Under the pieces are notes generated by a model. The model was not told where the DNA came from, did no database searches, and was given only the letters and a program-made list of their open reading frames with translations. This document shows positions 8,967-18,669 of a stretch of DNA of 64,000 nt, piece after piece. The DNA comes from GH45 sp046704385. Lineage in GTDB: Bacteria; Bacteroidota; Bacteroidia; Bacteroidales; SZUA-534. Every line of letters starts with the position of its first letter. Positions within the stretch are counted from its first letter, which is position 1. Made by a program: the position numbers and the translations under genes. The stretch is taken from assembly GCA_046704385.1 (NCBI GenBank), contig JBJKSB010000021.1:124001-188000 (forward strand), in the 5' to 3' direction.

Positions 8967-10904
8967 ATGATTTCAGTTAGCGGGTTAACTGTCGAGTTTT
9001 CAGGATCACCCTTATTTGATGATATTAGCTTTTTAATTAATCCTCGCGACCGGATTGGCCTTACAGGGAAAAATGGTGCCGGCAAAACTACCTTGTTAAA
9101 AATATTAAACGGGATTCATCCTTACGATAAAGGGCAGTTATCAGTACCTAAAAATACTACCATTGGTTATTTGCCACAACAAATGTCAGTTTCTGATACC
9201 AAAACGGTTTTTAAGGAAACCATGAGTGCATTTACTGAAATTCTGGAACTTGAAAACCAGATTGCCCGCTTAAATGAAGAAATGGCAAACCGGACCGATT
9301 TTGAATCAGCTGATTATCTGGATTTAATTCATCAAATGACAGAGAAATCGGAACGATATAATTTACTGGGTGGTGGAAGCATCCATGCCGATATTGAAAA
9401 TACCTTAACCGGACTTGGATTTTTGCGAAGTGATTTCGACCGGCCAACGGGTGAATTTAGTGGTGGCTGGCGCATGCGTATTGAACTGGCCAAAGTGTTA
9501 CTACAAAAGCCTGATGTATTATTACTCGACGAACCTACCAACCACCTTGATATTGAATCGGTTCAGTGGTTTGAGGAAATGCTGAAAGTTTATGAAGGAG
9601 CCGTTATGGTTGTTTCACATGATAAGGCATTTTTAGACAATCTGACTACGCGCACCCTTGAAATTTCACTGGGAAAGATTTATGATTACAAAGTAAATTA
9701 TTCAAAATACGTTCAGTTAAGGCAGGAACTTTTCGAACAGCAAAAAGCCACTTACGAAAACCAGCAGAAAAAAATTGAGGAAACCGAACAATTTATTGAG
9801 AGGTTCAGGTACAAAGCAACGAAATCGGTTCAGGTGCAAAGCCGCATTAAAATGCTGGAAAAAATGAACCGGATTGAAATAGATGATTTCGATAAATCAG
9901 CCATCCACTTCCGGTTTCCTCCTGCTCCACATTCCGGTCAAATATTGGTTGAAACAGTGGAACTTTCAAAAAGTTTTGGTGACCATCAGGTTCTTGATAA
10001 ACTCGATTTTATACTTGAAAAAGGGGAAAAAGTAGCATTTGTCGGTAAAAACGGCGAAGGTAAAACCACTTTTTCAAAAACCATTCTGGGCTTGTACGAA
10101 TATTCGGGAAAACTTAAAATTGGGCACAATGTAAAAATCGGATATTATGCTCAGAACCAGAGCGAAATGCTCGATGACAATAAAACGGTTTTTCAAACCA
10201 TTGATGAGGTTGCCGTGGGTGATATCAGAACAAAAGTCAGGGATATTCTGGCTTCATTTTTATTCAGGGGCGAGGAGATTGATAAAAAAGTAAGTGTGCT
10301 TTCAGGAGGTGAAAGGGCAAGGCTTTCCATGGCAAAACTTTTGCTTGAACCTGCCAATTTGCTTGTGCTCGACGAACCGACCAATCACCTCGACATGCGC
10401 TCTAAGGACATTTTAAAAAATGCCCTGATCCAGTTTGATGGAACAGTAATTCTGGTTTCACACGACCGCAATTTTTTAGATGGCGTAGTAAGTACGGTTT
10501 ACGAATTTAAGGGCAAAAAAATCAAGCAGCATCTGGGCGGAATAGCTGACTTTTTAGCCAAAAAGAAACTAGAAAGTTTAAACCAGTTAAATGCTGCAAA
10601 ATCTACAACTTCTGATCAAATTGCAAAAGAAAAATCAGAAAGCAAGCTGAAATACGAGGAAAAAAAGGACTTGGATAGGCAAATTCGCAAGGCTCAGAAA
10701 GCAGTTGAGGAAAGTGAAATAAAAATTTTGGAGATTGAGACGGAAATTGAACAGATGGATCAATTACTGGCAAATCCAGAAAACATTAATGATCATTCCG
10801 TTTTTGAGAATTACGAAAAACTGAAAAAAGAATTAGATGAAGAAATGCACTGTTGGGAAAAGCTAAGCAGTGAACTGGAACAAATAAAAGCTCAAAAGGA
10901 TTAA
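8967..10904 (+). CDS. ABC-F family ATP-binding cassette protein
   Basis: A 645-residue soluble protein with two ATPase domains and no membrane segments, the hallmark of the ABC-F translation factors. Walker A motifs are GKNGAGKTT (near residue 33) and GKNGEGKTT (near 358); signature motifs are FSGGW (near 163) and LSGGE (near 445); each half has a DEPTNHLD Walker B. A linker of about 80 residues joins the halves, and a charged coiled-coil C-terminal domain fills residues 540-645, as in Uup/YheS-like members. It probably acts on ribosomes; nothing marks it as an antibiotic-resistance type. Confidence 0.93.
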   Translation: MISVSGLTVEFSGSPLFDDISFLINPRDRIGLTGKNGAGKTTLLKILNGIHPYDKGQLSVPKNTTIGYLPQQMSVSDTKTVFKETMSAFTEILELENQIARLNEEMANRTDFESADYLDLIHQMTEKSERYNLLGGGSIHADIENTLTGLGFLRSDFDRPTGEFSGGWRMRIELAKVLLQKPDVLLLDEPTNHLDIESVQWFEEMLKVYEGAVMVVSHDKAFLDNLTTRTLEISLGKIYDYKVNYSKYVQLRQELFEQQKATYENQQKKIEETEQFIERFRYKATKSVQVQSRIKMLEKMNRIEIDDFDKSAIHFRFPPAPHSGQILVETVELSKSFGDHQVLDKLDFILEKGEKVAFVGKNGEGKTTFSKTILGLYEYSGKLKIGHNVKIGYYAQNQSEMLDDNKTVFQTIDEVAVGDIRTKVRDILASFLFRGEEIDKKVSVLSGGERARLSMAKLLLEPANLLVLDEPTNHLDMRSKDILKNALIQFDGTVILVSHDRNFLDGVVSTVYEFKGKKIKQHLGGIADFLAKKKLESLNQLNAAKSTTSDQIAKEKSESKLKYEEKKDLDRQIRKAQKAVEESEIKILEIETEIEQMDQLLANPENINDHSVFENYEKLKKELDEEMHCWEKLSSELEQIKAQKD

Positions 10905-10914
10905 ATATTAATAA

Positions 10915-11193
10915 CTATCTTTTAATTTCGAAAGTAGTGTAATTACAAATGGGCTGTTCAACTACTTTTACCTCGAAAACTCTTGCCCAGCTTGGTCCCT
11001 GGTGGCACCAGCGGATAAATTCATAAACAGGTTGATCGGGTCCTTCTGCTTCAACATATACATCGCCATTGGGTTCGTTTTTTACAAAGCCTGCCACACC
11101 GAGAGTCAGTGCTTTATCCTGTGTGTGGTGCCTGAATCCTACGTTTTGGACACGTCCCGAAATGATTAGCTGGTATGATTTTTTATTCTGCAT
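10915..11193 (-). CDS. acyP: Acylphosphatase
   Basis: A 92-residue protein that hydrolyses acyl phosphates. The phosphate-binding signature GRVQNVGFR is near the N-terminus and includes the catalytic arginine, and the second signature VKNEPNGDVYVEAEG contains the catalytic asparagine. Length is normal. It is convergent with the ABC-F gene, ten bases away, and lies just downstream of pnp on the same strand, separated from it by a terminator. Confidence 0.96.
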   Translation of the reverse strand: MQNKKSYQLIISGRVQNVGFRHHTQDKALTLGVAGFVKNEPNGDVYVEAEGPDQPVYEFIRWCHQGPSWARVFEVKVVEQPICNYTTFEIKR

Positions 11194-11206
11194 CCCTCAA
11201 AAATAT

Positions 11207-11236
11207 AAAAAAAGCTCTCAATTTGAGAGCTTTTTT
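11207..11236 (-). terminator. Rho-independent terminator after pnp
   Basis: GCTCTCA (11214-11220) pairs with TGAGAGC (11224-11230). The stem is flanked by A-tracts on the left and T-tracts on the right, so it can work in both directions. It follows the pnp stop by about 20 bases; acyP, just beyond, may depend on read-through or its own promoter. Confidence 0.85.
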
Positions 11237-11257
11237 ACTATAATATTTGGGTGCAAA

Positions 11258-13390
11258 TTATTCTTTTTTGTCTTTTTTCTCTGGTTTAGGTAAAAGCACT
11301 TTACGTGAAAGTTTCAGTTTTCCGGCTTTATCTATATCAATCAGTTTAACTTCAATAATATCGCCTTCTTTCAATACTTCCTCAACTTTATCTAAACGAC
11401 GCCATTCAATTTCTGAAATGTGCAATAAACCGTCCTTGCCTGGTAAAATTTCAACAAAAGCACCGAAAGCAACTATTGATTTAACCTTGCCTTTATAAAT
11501 TTCACCAACTTCAGGAACTGCAACAATGGCTTTAATTCGTGCCATAGCAGCATCAATCGATTCTTTGCTGGCAGCAACAACTTCCACTTTACCCACATTA
11601 TCAATTTCTTCAATAATAATAGTGGTGCCTGTAGATGCCTGAATTTCCTGGATAATTTTTCCACCTGGGCCAATTAAAGCGCCAATAGTATCTTTAGGAA
11701 TGTTGATGGTTACCACACGTGGAGCATGAGGTTTAAAGTCAGCACGTGGAGCATCAAGCGTTTTCATTATCTCGTTCATAATATGGAGACGTCCTGCTTT
11801 GGCTTGTTCAAGAGCCTGAGCCAACACTTCGTAAGGTAGTCCGTCTACTTTAATATCCATCTGGGTGGCGGTAATACCGTCAACAGTTCCGGTTACTTTA
11901 AAGTCCATATCACCAAGGTGGTCTTCATCTCCTAAAATATCGCTTAGTACGGCATATTTATCGCCTTTGGTAATTAATCCCATGGCAATACCGGTTACGG
12001 GTTTTTTAATTTTAACGCCAGAATCCATCAAAGCTAATGTGCCCGCACAAACAGTGGCCATTGATGAGGAACCGTTCGACTCTAAAATGTCAGAAACCAC
12101 GCGGATTGAATAAGGATTTTCTTCAGCCGGAGGCAACATATTTTTTAATGCCCTGTGAGCCAGGTTACCGTGTCCGATTTCACGACGGCCAACACCACGC
12201 TGTGGCCTTGCATCGCCTGTAGAGAACGGAGGGAAGTTATAATGCAACAGGAAAGTGTCTTTTCCCTGGCGTAATACTTCGTCAATTAGTTTGTTATCTA
12301 ATTTGGTTCCCAGGGTAACGGTGGTTAATGATTGTGTTTCACCCCGTGTAAATATTGCTGATCCATGGGCTGCAGGAAGGTAATCAACCTCGCTCCATAT
12401 GGGACGGATTTCATCAGTTTTTCTACCATCCAAACGAAGTCTTTCGTCCAGCACCATATTGCGTACTGCTTCTTTTTCCACATCGTGGTAGTAACGGCCA
12501 ACCAAGGTCATATCAAGCGTTTCAAGTTCCTCTTCAGAGTATTGTGATAAAAATTCTTCCTTAACTGCTTCAAAATCGTCAGAACGTTGATGTTTGTTGG
12601 CGTTGCATTTCATAGCAACGGCATAAACTTTATCGTAAGTCTCTTTCCAGATTTTTTCTTTTAACGCTTCGTCGTTGTTTTCGTGGTTGTATTCCCTTTT
12701 TTCAGTTTTACCCACCTCTTTGGTAAGTTCCATCTGAACCTGGCAGTGAACTTTAATAGTGTCGTGAGCCAACTTTATAGCTTCAAGCATATCAGCTTCT
12801 GAAACTTCCTTCATCTCACCTTCCACCATCAGGATATTTTCGTAGGTTGCTCCAACCATTATATCCAGGTCGGCTTCTTCAAGTTCAGCAAAATTCGGGT
12901 TAATTTTCAGTTGCCCGTTAACACGAGCCACGCGGCATTCTGAAATAGGTCCGTTAAACGGGATATCAGAAACGGCCAAAGCAGCTGAGGCAGCTAATCC
13001 TGCCAGTGAATCGGGCATGGTTTCTTTGTCGCCTGAAATCAGGGTAACGTTAACAAAGGTATCAGCATGATAGTTATCGGGGAAAAGCGGACGCAATGCC
13101 CTGTCAATAAGTCGTGCCACTAAAATTTCAGAATCTGAGGGACGTCCTTCGCGGCGTAAAAATCCGCCCGGGAACCGACCGGCAGCGGCATAGTTTTCTC
13201 TATATTCTACTGAGAGTGGCATAAAATCCACATCTTCTTTAGCTTCTTTAGCTGAAACAACGGTAGCCAACAGCATGGTATTACCTTGTTTAACAACTAC
13301 GGCACCATCGGCCTGTTTGGCAAGTTTGCCAGTTTCAATGTTGATTGTACGGCCATCGCCTAAATCAATCTGTTTGTTTACAATATTCAT
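11258..13390 (-). CDS. pnp: Polyribonucleotide nucleotidyltransferase (PNPase)
   Basis: A 710-residue 3'-to-5' phosphorolytic exoribonuclease of the RNA degradation machinery. Domain order is RNase PH-like 1, a helical linker, RNase PH-like 2, KH (with GALIGPGGKIIQ near residue 575) and S1 (with GAFVEILPGKDGLLH near 650). Length is standard. The C-terminus is lysine-rich. rpsO, its neighbour in many bacteria, lies 19 kb away here. A Bacteroidota-type promoter and a leader hairpin lie upstream. Confidence 0.97.
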   Translation of the reverse strand: MNIVNKQIDLGDGRTINIETGKLAKQADGAVVVKQGNTMLLATVVSAKEAKEDVDFMPLSVEYRENYAAAGRFPGGFLRREGRPSDSEILVARLIDRALRPLFPDNYHADTFVNVTLISGDKETMPDSLAGLAASAALAVSDIPFNGPISECRVARVNGQLKINPNFAELEEADLDIMVGATYENILMVEGEMKEVSEADMLEAIKLAHDTIKVHCQVQMELTKEVGKTEKREYNHENNDEALKEKIWKETYDKVYAVAMKCNANKHQRSDDFEAVKEEFLSQYSEEELETLDMTLVGRYYHDVEKEAVRNMVLDERLRLDGRKTDEIRPIWSEVDYLPAAHGSAIFTRGETQSLTTVTLGTKLDNKLIDEVLRQGKDTFLLHYNFPPFSTGDARPQRGVGRREIGHGNLAHRALKNMLPPAEENPYSIRVVSDILESNGSSSMATVCAGTLALMDSGVKIKKPVTGIAMGLITKGDKYAVLSDILGDEDHLGDMDFKVTGTVDGITATQMDIKVDGLPYEVLAQALEQAKAGRLHIMNEIMKTLDAPRADFKPHAPRVVTINIPKDTIGALIGPGGKIIQEIQASTGTTIIIEEIDNVGKVEVVAASKESIDAAMARIKAIVAVPEVGEIYKGKVKSIVAFGAFVEILPGKDGLLHISEIEWRRLDKVEEVLKEGDIIEVKLIDIDKAGKLKLSRKVLLPKPEKKDKKE

Positions 13391-13406
13391 GTTACTTTTT
13401 ACTAGT

Positions 13407-13441
13407 GACTTACCGGGTCTCTTGCTTGCATCTGGTAAGCC
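13407..13441 (-). promoter_or_regulatory. Hairpin in the pnp leader
   Basis: The arms CTTACC (13409-13414) and GGTAAG (13434-13439) can form a stem around a loop of about 19 bases, about 20-50 bases upstream of the pnp start and within its expected leader. In enterobacteria PNPase autoregulates through a leader stem; a similar role here is only an analogy. Confidence 0.4.
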
Positions 13442-13467
13442 TTAATTTATATTATTTTTTGCTGGCG

Positions 13468-13499
13468 CAAACTTACATGATTTTTGCATAGCAAACAAG
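13468..13499 (-). promoter_or_regulatory. Bacteroidota-type promoter for pnp
   Basis: Read on the minus strand, CTTG (13499-13496) is followed after 20 bases by TAagTTTG (13475-13468). The expected transcription start is near 13462, giving a leader of about 70 bases. The rest of the gap to 13608 shows nothing I recognise. Confidence 0.65.
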
Positions 13500-13608
13500 T
13501 GGGAAGAAATGCATTAATGCCGGAAAATATAAAATTCAATTCTGCGATCGCTTAAAAATTTATACGGGTTGCAAATACCTGTAATTGAAATATCTGTTAA
13601 ATTTTATA

Positions 13609-16221
13609 TCACTTTTTTAAAAGTTCCTGTGCCGGTTTATATTCCGGGTTTAGTTTCAATGTTTTATTTAAAAAGTTATTCATTTTAGTTGTATCACCCA
13701 ATCCCTGATAAACAAGAGCAAGGTTATATTGTGTTTTCCACGAATCAGGATAATATTTATCCGATCGTTTTAATAATTTCTCAGCTTCTGCAAAGTTTTC
13801 TACTTTCAGATAAACAACACCTAAATTAGAAAGTGCTCCTTTGTTTTTAGGATTAATAGAAAGAAGCTTTTCATAATAAATAATGGCATTATCGGTTTCA
13901 CCGAAATCGGAATACAGTTTGGCCAATCCAAAATATGCGCCTTCGTATTTTGAATCCAGTTCAATTGCTTTTTTATAGGCCTCTTCTGACTCATTAAATT
14001 GGCGAAGTTTTTTATATGCAATAGCCATGTTACGATAAGCGCTAACATAATTGGGTTTGGCTTTTATGGCACTGGCATAGCTTTCTACGGCTTTTGAATA
14101 GTCACTCTGTGAGCTATAAACTATGCCCATATTATAGAATGCTTTATAATTTTCCGGGTCTAATTTTGTTAATTTTGTAAATAAATGTAATGCCTTTTTA
14201 TTTTGTTTTTGCTCCATGTAAATAAGTCCCAGGTTATTCAGAGCATTGCTGTTGGCAGCATCAGTTTCAATTATTTTAAGATATATTTCTTCGGCTAATG
14301 AATATTGGTTTGTTTTTCCGTAGGCTACTGCCAGGTTGTACAAAACATCAGAATTTTGAGGTTCAAATTCCAAAGCCTTTTGATAATATTCTATGGCTTG
14401 GTCAAGATTGTTTTTTTCAGCCATTACCACACCCAATTGGTTAAGTGCTGCGGTATTGTCGGGTTGTAATTTCAGTAAACGATTAAGTGCTTTTACGGCA
14501 TCATTAATACGTTTGGTATCTTTATATACTTTTGAGATATTGAATAAAGCTTCAGCATAAGATGCGTTGAAAGAAAGTGCTTTTTCCATTAGTGATATGG
14601 CTTCATTATACATCTTTTTACGATAATAGACCACACCGAGATTAAGCAGTGCTTCAGGATAATCAGGTTTAACCTTAATGGCCTTAAGGTAGTTATTGAT
14701 GGCCAGATCGGCTTTGTTTTTTTCTGAATACAATTTGCCCAGATTAAAATATGCCTCATAATAATTTGGATTAATCTCAACTGCTTTGGAATAGCACTGA
14801 ATAGCTGTTTCAATACTATCCTGCCGGCTTTTTACCACCCCAAGATTCAGCCAGCCGAAAGCATAATCAGGTTGTTGTTTCAATAGAGTGTTTAAGGTAG
14901 CTGCCGCATCATTAAGTTTATTTTGACGCATATAGGAAAGAGCGAGATTAAACCGGGCTTCAATGTGATTTTCATTGGCACTTAGAACTTTTTCAAAACT
15001 TTTTATAGCTTCATCATACTTTTTTTGCTTAAAGTACACCAAACCTAAATTATATCGTATTTGTTCGTCGTTAGGGGCCAGTTTTGACGCTTTTTGCAAA
15101 TTGATATATGCATTTTGAATATTATCGCTCCGTAAAAAGTAAGTTCCAATATTGTAAAGCAAAGTATATGAATTTGGCATTTTATTCAATCCATTTTTAT
15201 AAACCTCAAGTGCTTTTTGATCCTGGTTACTGCTCAGGTACTCTAGCGCTAGATTTGCATAGGCTTCTTCATAAAGAGGATTTTCATTGATGAGTTTGAT
15301 ATAAATTGCCTGGGCCTGCTTGTTTCGATTGGTTTTGCTGTAAACACGGGCCATGTTAAACCGGGCTTTAATATTTTTGGGATCAAGGCGAAGTATGGTT
15401 TTTAAGGCATCTTCTGCTTTTTTATTATCATTATTTTGGTAATATAAAAAAGCCAGGTTGTACCACGATTCAATATGTGCTGGATTAAGTTCAATAGCTT
15501 TTTTATATGATTTTAAGGCCTTTTCGAACTCATTGGTTTTTTGGTAAATAATACCCAGGTTGTAGTGAATATTAAATGAAGCGTCTGATTTGTCAAGTTT
15601 TGCTGCTTTTAAAAGCAGTTCTTTAGCTTTATTTATTTTATTTTCCTTCAGTAAAATGGTACCAAGGTTATAATAGGCATCAGAATAATTAGGCTGCAAG
15701 GCTATAGCTTTTTTGTAATATGTTTTAGCCCGGGCAACATTACCGTTTAAGGAATTCAGGTATCCCAAATAAAAAAATGCTTTTGCATTATTAACATCGA
15801 ACTCTAAAATGCGGTTAAAACTTTTCAAAGCCAATTCTTTATTTCCTTGCCGCAGATAGTCGATACCTAAAGAATTAAGAACCTCAGAATTCTCATTATC
15901 ATTTTTGAGTGCCTGGGTGTATAACTCAATGGCCTTGTTGAAATCATTAGCTTGTTCTGCCTTTTTTGCAGTTATAATTGTCGGATCAGAAGAAGTTAAA
16001 TCACTTTCGAGTTTCCAATTTGTTTTTTCGCCCATAACCAGGCTTTCATTACTAATGCCGTTGTTGTTTTGAAAATCTGAATTTATAACTACTATAATAT
16101 CTTTATCGGCCTCAAACCAATTTTCAAAAAAACCAAATTCGTTGAAGTAATTTGTCGAGATTAATACCATTAAAATCAAAAAGGGCAGAATATATTGCTT
16201 AATTACATTTAGTGTATTCAT
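13609..16221 (-). CDS. Large membrane-anchored TPR protein
   Basis: An 870-residue protein made almost entirely of about 22 tandem tetratricopeptide repeats from residue 90 to the end, each 34 residues with the usual W/L-G-Y-A-F-A-P spacing. One N-terminal hydrophobic segment (about residues 9-25) suggests an inner-membrane anchor or uncleaved signal, with the repeats in the periplasm. Its start overlaps the stop of the ATP-grasp gene by four bases (ATGA), so the two are translationally coupled. It is the last gene of the minus-strand run starting at 23116. TPR superhelices act as scaffolds, so a platform for the modification enzymes encoded just upstream is plausible but inferred. Confidence 0.88.
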   Translation of the reverse strand: MNTLNVIKQYILPFLILMVLISTNYFNEFGFFENWFEADKDIIVVINSDFQNNNGISNESLVMGEKTNWKLESDLTSSDPTIITAKKAEQANDFNKAIELYTQALKNDNENSEVLNSLGIDYLRQGNKELALKSFNRILEFDVNNAKAFFYLGYLNSLNGNVARAKTYYKKAIALQPNYSDAYYNLGTILLKENKINKAKELLLKAAKLDKSDASFNIHYNLGIIYQKTNEFEKALKSYKKAIELNPAHIESWYNLAFLYYQNNDNKKAEDALKTILRLDPKNIKARFNMARVYSKTNRNKQAQAIYIKLINENPLYEEAYANLALEYLSSNQDQKALEVYKNGLNKMPNSYTLLYNIGTYFLRSDNIQNAYINLQKASKLAPNDEQIRYNLGLVYFKQKKYDEAIKSFEKVLSANENHIEARFNLALSYMRQNKLNDAAATLNTLLKQQPDYAFGWLNLGVVKSRQDSIETAIQCYSKAVEINPNYYEAYFNLGKLYSEKNKADLAINNYLKAIKVKPDYPEALLNLGVVYYRKKMYNEAISLMEKALSFNASYAEALFNISKVYKDTKRINDAVKALNRLLKLQPDNTAALNQLGVVMAEKNNLDQAIEYYQKALEFEPQNSDVLYNLAVAYGKTNQYSLAEEIYLKIIETDAANSNALNNLGLIYMEQKQNKKALHLFTKLTKLDPENYKAFYNMGIVYSSQSDYSKAVESYASAIKAKPNYVSAYRNMAIAYKKLRQFNESEEAYKKAIELDSKYEGAYFGLAKLYSDFGETDNAIIYYEKLLSINPKNKGALSNLGVVYLKVENFAEAEKLLKRSDKYYPDSWKTQYNLALVYQGLGDTTKMNNFLNKTLKLNPEYKPAQELLKK

Positions 16222-17090
16222 ATCGTTTCAATTTTTCTTAGTTCTGCGAAAAGGCCTTTACCGTTTATGTTTTGAATCTCCAGCCCGGGACGGACATTTA
16301 ATTCCAGTATCTGGGCGCCATATCTTTTATCAAGTATAAAATCGATTCCCATGTAAGGCAACGGGACTGTTTTTTGAATTTCTTTCGATATTGAAATAAT
16401 ATCATCCCAGAAGGGCATGGTAATTCCTGTTAATTTTTGTCCGTTATCAGGATGAATATCCTCCTTTGAATAGTCGGGATTGTTAAATGTAATCCCGGTT
16501 TTGATATCAATAGCAATGCCAATTCCACCAGCATGCAGGTTTGCTTTACCATCGGAACATTTAGTGGGAATGCGCATCATGGCCATTACAGGATGCTGTT
16601 TAAAAACTATTACGCGAATATCGGGGATACCTTTATAGGTTATATTTTCAAGTACCGGATGTAGTTGTATTTTTTCTTCAATAATAATAGAATCATTGGT
16701 ATTATCTAAGGAATACACGCCACTTAAAATATCAGCAGCATGCCGGTACAAATCCTGTTTGGTCAACGATTTTCCCGAGGCGGTAATCCATTTGCCATTT
16801 GTGTACTCATCAATAATTACAATACCTCCACCTCCCCGGCCATTTGCAGGTTTAATAGCAAAGTTTGATAATCCGGTTAGTTCATGAATATAACTTTTGA
16901 GCTCAAAAAAATGTTTGAAAACCCGTATAAGTTTAGGTGTTGGGAAATTATGCTTTTCAAGCAGGGTTTTTGAAATAACCTTATCATCGGCAAGTTGAAA
17001 ATATTTACGCTGATTATATTCGTAAATAAAATTGACATTACGCCGGTTTATTCCCAAAAGTGATAAATTTTTAAGCTGCATGCTGCTCAT
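16218..17090 (-). CDS. RimK-like ATP-grasp amide ligase (alpha-L-glutamate ligase-like)
   Basis: A 290-residue cytosolic protein of the ATP-grasp superfamily, close to the alpha-L-glutamate ligase-like group that includes RimK. The nucleotide-binding lysine lies in FAIKPANGRGGGG (residues 77-89), and the metal-binding end has Asp250, Glu263 and Asn265 in the pattern GIDF...ILELNVRPG. Such enzymes activate a carboxylate with ATP and join it to an amine. Its first 20 bases overlap the transglutaminase-7TM gene, and its stop overlaps the TPR gene. Pairing of this ligase type with a 7TM-transglutaminase protein is a known conserved association; the substrate is unknown. Confidence 0.88.
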   Translation of the reverse strand: MSSMQLKNLSLLGINRRNVNFIYEYNQRKYFQLADDKVISKTLLEKHNFPTPKLIRVFKHFFELKSYIHELTGLSNFAIKPANGRGGGGIVIIDEYTNGKWITASGKSLTKQDLYRHAADILSGVYSLDNTNDSIIIEEKIQLHPVLENITYKGIPDIRVIVFKQHPVMAMMRIPTKCSDGKANLHAGGIGIAIDIKTGITFNNPDYSKEDIHPDNGQKLTGITMPFWDDIISISKEIQKTVPLPYMGIDFILDKRYGAQILELNVRPGLEIQNINGKGLFAELRKIETI

Positions 17091-18657
17091 TAAAAATAAG
17101 TTTTCTGAATCGGATAAGTTCGGTTACACGTATTCCCACCCAATTTCCAAAGTATAATCCACCGGCGATAACTAATAACATTGATTCCGGAAAAGCCATA
17201 ACAAGTGTTTGCAATACTTCAGAATTAATTACCAGGTAGCAAAATATTACCGTTACAATTGTATTTGTATAAATTTTAAAGGCTTCTTTTGATCCGCTTT
17301 CTTGTGTTAACAGGGCAAAACGTTCGATGGTAATCGACATAAGTGCCAGTGGAAATAAAGTTGCTTTTGCCAAATGCATATTGCCTATAAGTACGCCAAC
17401 AGCCGAAATGACCAAAATAGAAAATACCACAAATACTAACAGAATAGTAAGCTTGGGTGTGTGCGTGATTTTAAGTTTATCAATTATCCATCGTAAAAGC
17501 GAACCAACAACAATAATTGAAGAAAAAGCAACTACTCCCCATAATAAATTAGTTTCTCTGAACGAGGATGCGATAAGTGCCGGCAGAAATGTTCCAAAAG
17601 TTTGTATACCAATAACATTTCTGAAAATAATGGTTACTATGGCTCCTAGCGGAATTAACAGGATAACCCGTAAAAGGCTCATCGAAAGTCCTGCTTTGTT
17701 AAACAGCGACCAGGCATTCATAATATTGAGTGGATGTGCTGCAAGACCTTCAATGTCTGCCTTCCGGGTATAATTTTTTCGTTCAATATTAAAAGTATAT
17801 TTAAAGTTTACATTTGAAGTGCGTTTAAAAAAGGGTTCATCGCCATAATAAGTAATAAGATAGTGCTTTGGCATAACCGCAAAATGTTTATTTGTGGGAT
17901 CCATGGTCACCCATTGGTCACCTATCAGCACTTCAAGCCATTGATGCGTAATGGTTTTTATACCCGGCCGCATTATCAAACCTCCAACCAGACGCGACGG
18001 GATACCTAGAGTCCGCAGCATAGCCACAAACAAACGGCTTTTGCCGTTACAGCTGGCTTCCTGAAGGTGTAATGTGGTTATAGCGTCTGTTTTACCGGAA
18101 AACCCGGTGGTCTCAATATCCTCACTTATATACTTGTAAATTGCAGTGATAGCTTCTATCATGTCACTGTTTCTGTCAATCCCCAGAGCCGAAAGTTGCT
18201 TTAAAATATCTTTGTGTCCAACCTGAATCAGTTCGGTTTTATCGAGATATTGGCTTAAACCCGGGTTGATAGTCGCTGGTATCGGTAATTTATCAGGCAG
18301 GCTAAAATTCACCTGTTTACTGATAACGTTAAAGGTATAGTTTAGTTTTTGATGCCCGTCAATAGCATTGCCATACCATCGTCCAATACGATTTAAGCCT
18401 GAATTAATTTGCCCGTAATTGAAATCGCCTGATACAACCTGTTCATCAAAAATATCCTGGTGTTGCGTGCTTGGTGGCAGCATTGCCCTGACACTTATTT
18501 CTGATCCATGCCCGTTTACCTCCATTTTCATTGAAACGCGGTAACCTGTTTCCGGCAATACAGTTGAGGGTGTATAATCAAATACAAAAACCTTAACCAG
18601 AACCAGGCCGGTAAAAATAGCCAGTAAAGATAGTATTGCTATATTCTTAATATTCAT
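17071..18657 (-). CDS. Transglutaminase-like protein fused to seven membrane segments
   Basis: A 528-residue protein with an N-terminal signal anchor (about residues 7-26), a periplasmic region, a transglutaminase-core domain (about 165-260) and a C-terminal bundle of about seven membrane helices (about 330-520). It matches the family named for an inactive transglutaminase fused to 7TM helices. Here Cys203 (in EASCNGKSRLF), His238 (THQWLEV) and Asp253 (TMDPTN) stand in the order and spacing of a catalytic triad, so the core may be active. It lies 12 bases after the M14 peptidase gene and overlaps the ATP-grasp gene by 20 bases. Confidence 0.88.
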   Translation of the reverse strand: MNIKNIAILSLLAIFTGLVLVKVFVFDYTPSTVLPETGYRVSMKMEVNGHGSEISVRAMLPPSTQHQDIFDEQVVSGDFNYGQINSGLNRIGRWYGNAIDGHQKLNYTFNVISKQVNFSLPDKLPIPATINPGLSQYLDKTELIQVGHKDILKQLSALGIDRNSDMIEAITAIYKYISEDIETTGFSGKTDAITTLHLQEASCNGKSRLFVAMLRTLGIPSRLVGGLIMRPGIKTITHQWLEVLIGDQWVTMDPTNKHFAVMPKHYLITYYGDEPFFKRTSNVNFKYTFNIERKNYTRKADIEGLAAHPLNIMNAWSLFNKAGLSMSLLRVILLIPLGAIVTIIFRNVIGIQTFGTFLPALIASSFRETNLLWGVVAFSSIIVVGSLLRWIIDKLKITHTPKLTILLVFVVFSILVISAVGVLIGNMHLAKATLFPLALMSITIERFALLTQESGSKEAFKIYTNTIVTVIFCYLVINSEVLQTLVMAFPESMLLVIAGGLYFGNWVGIRVTELIRFRKLIFNEQHAA

Positions 18658-18669
18658 AATATATCTGGT

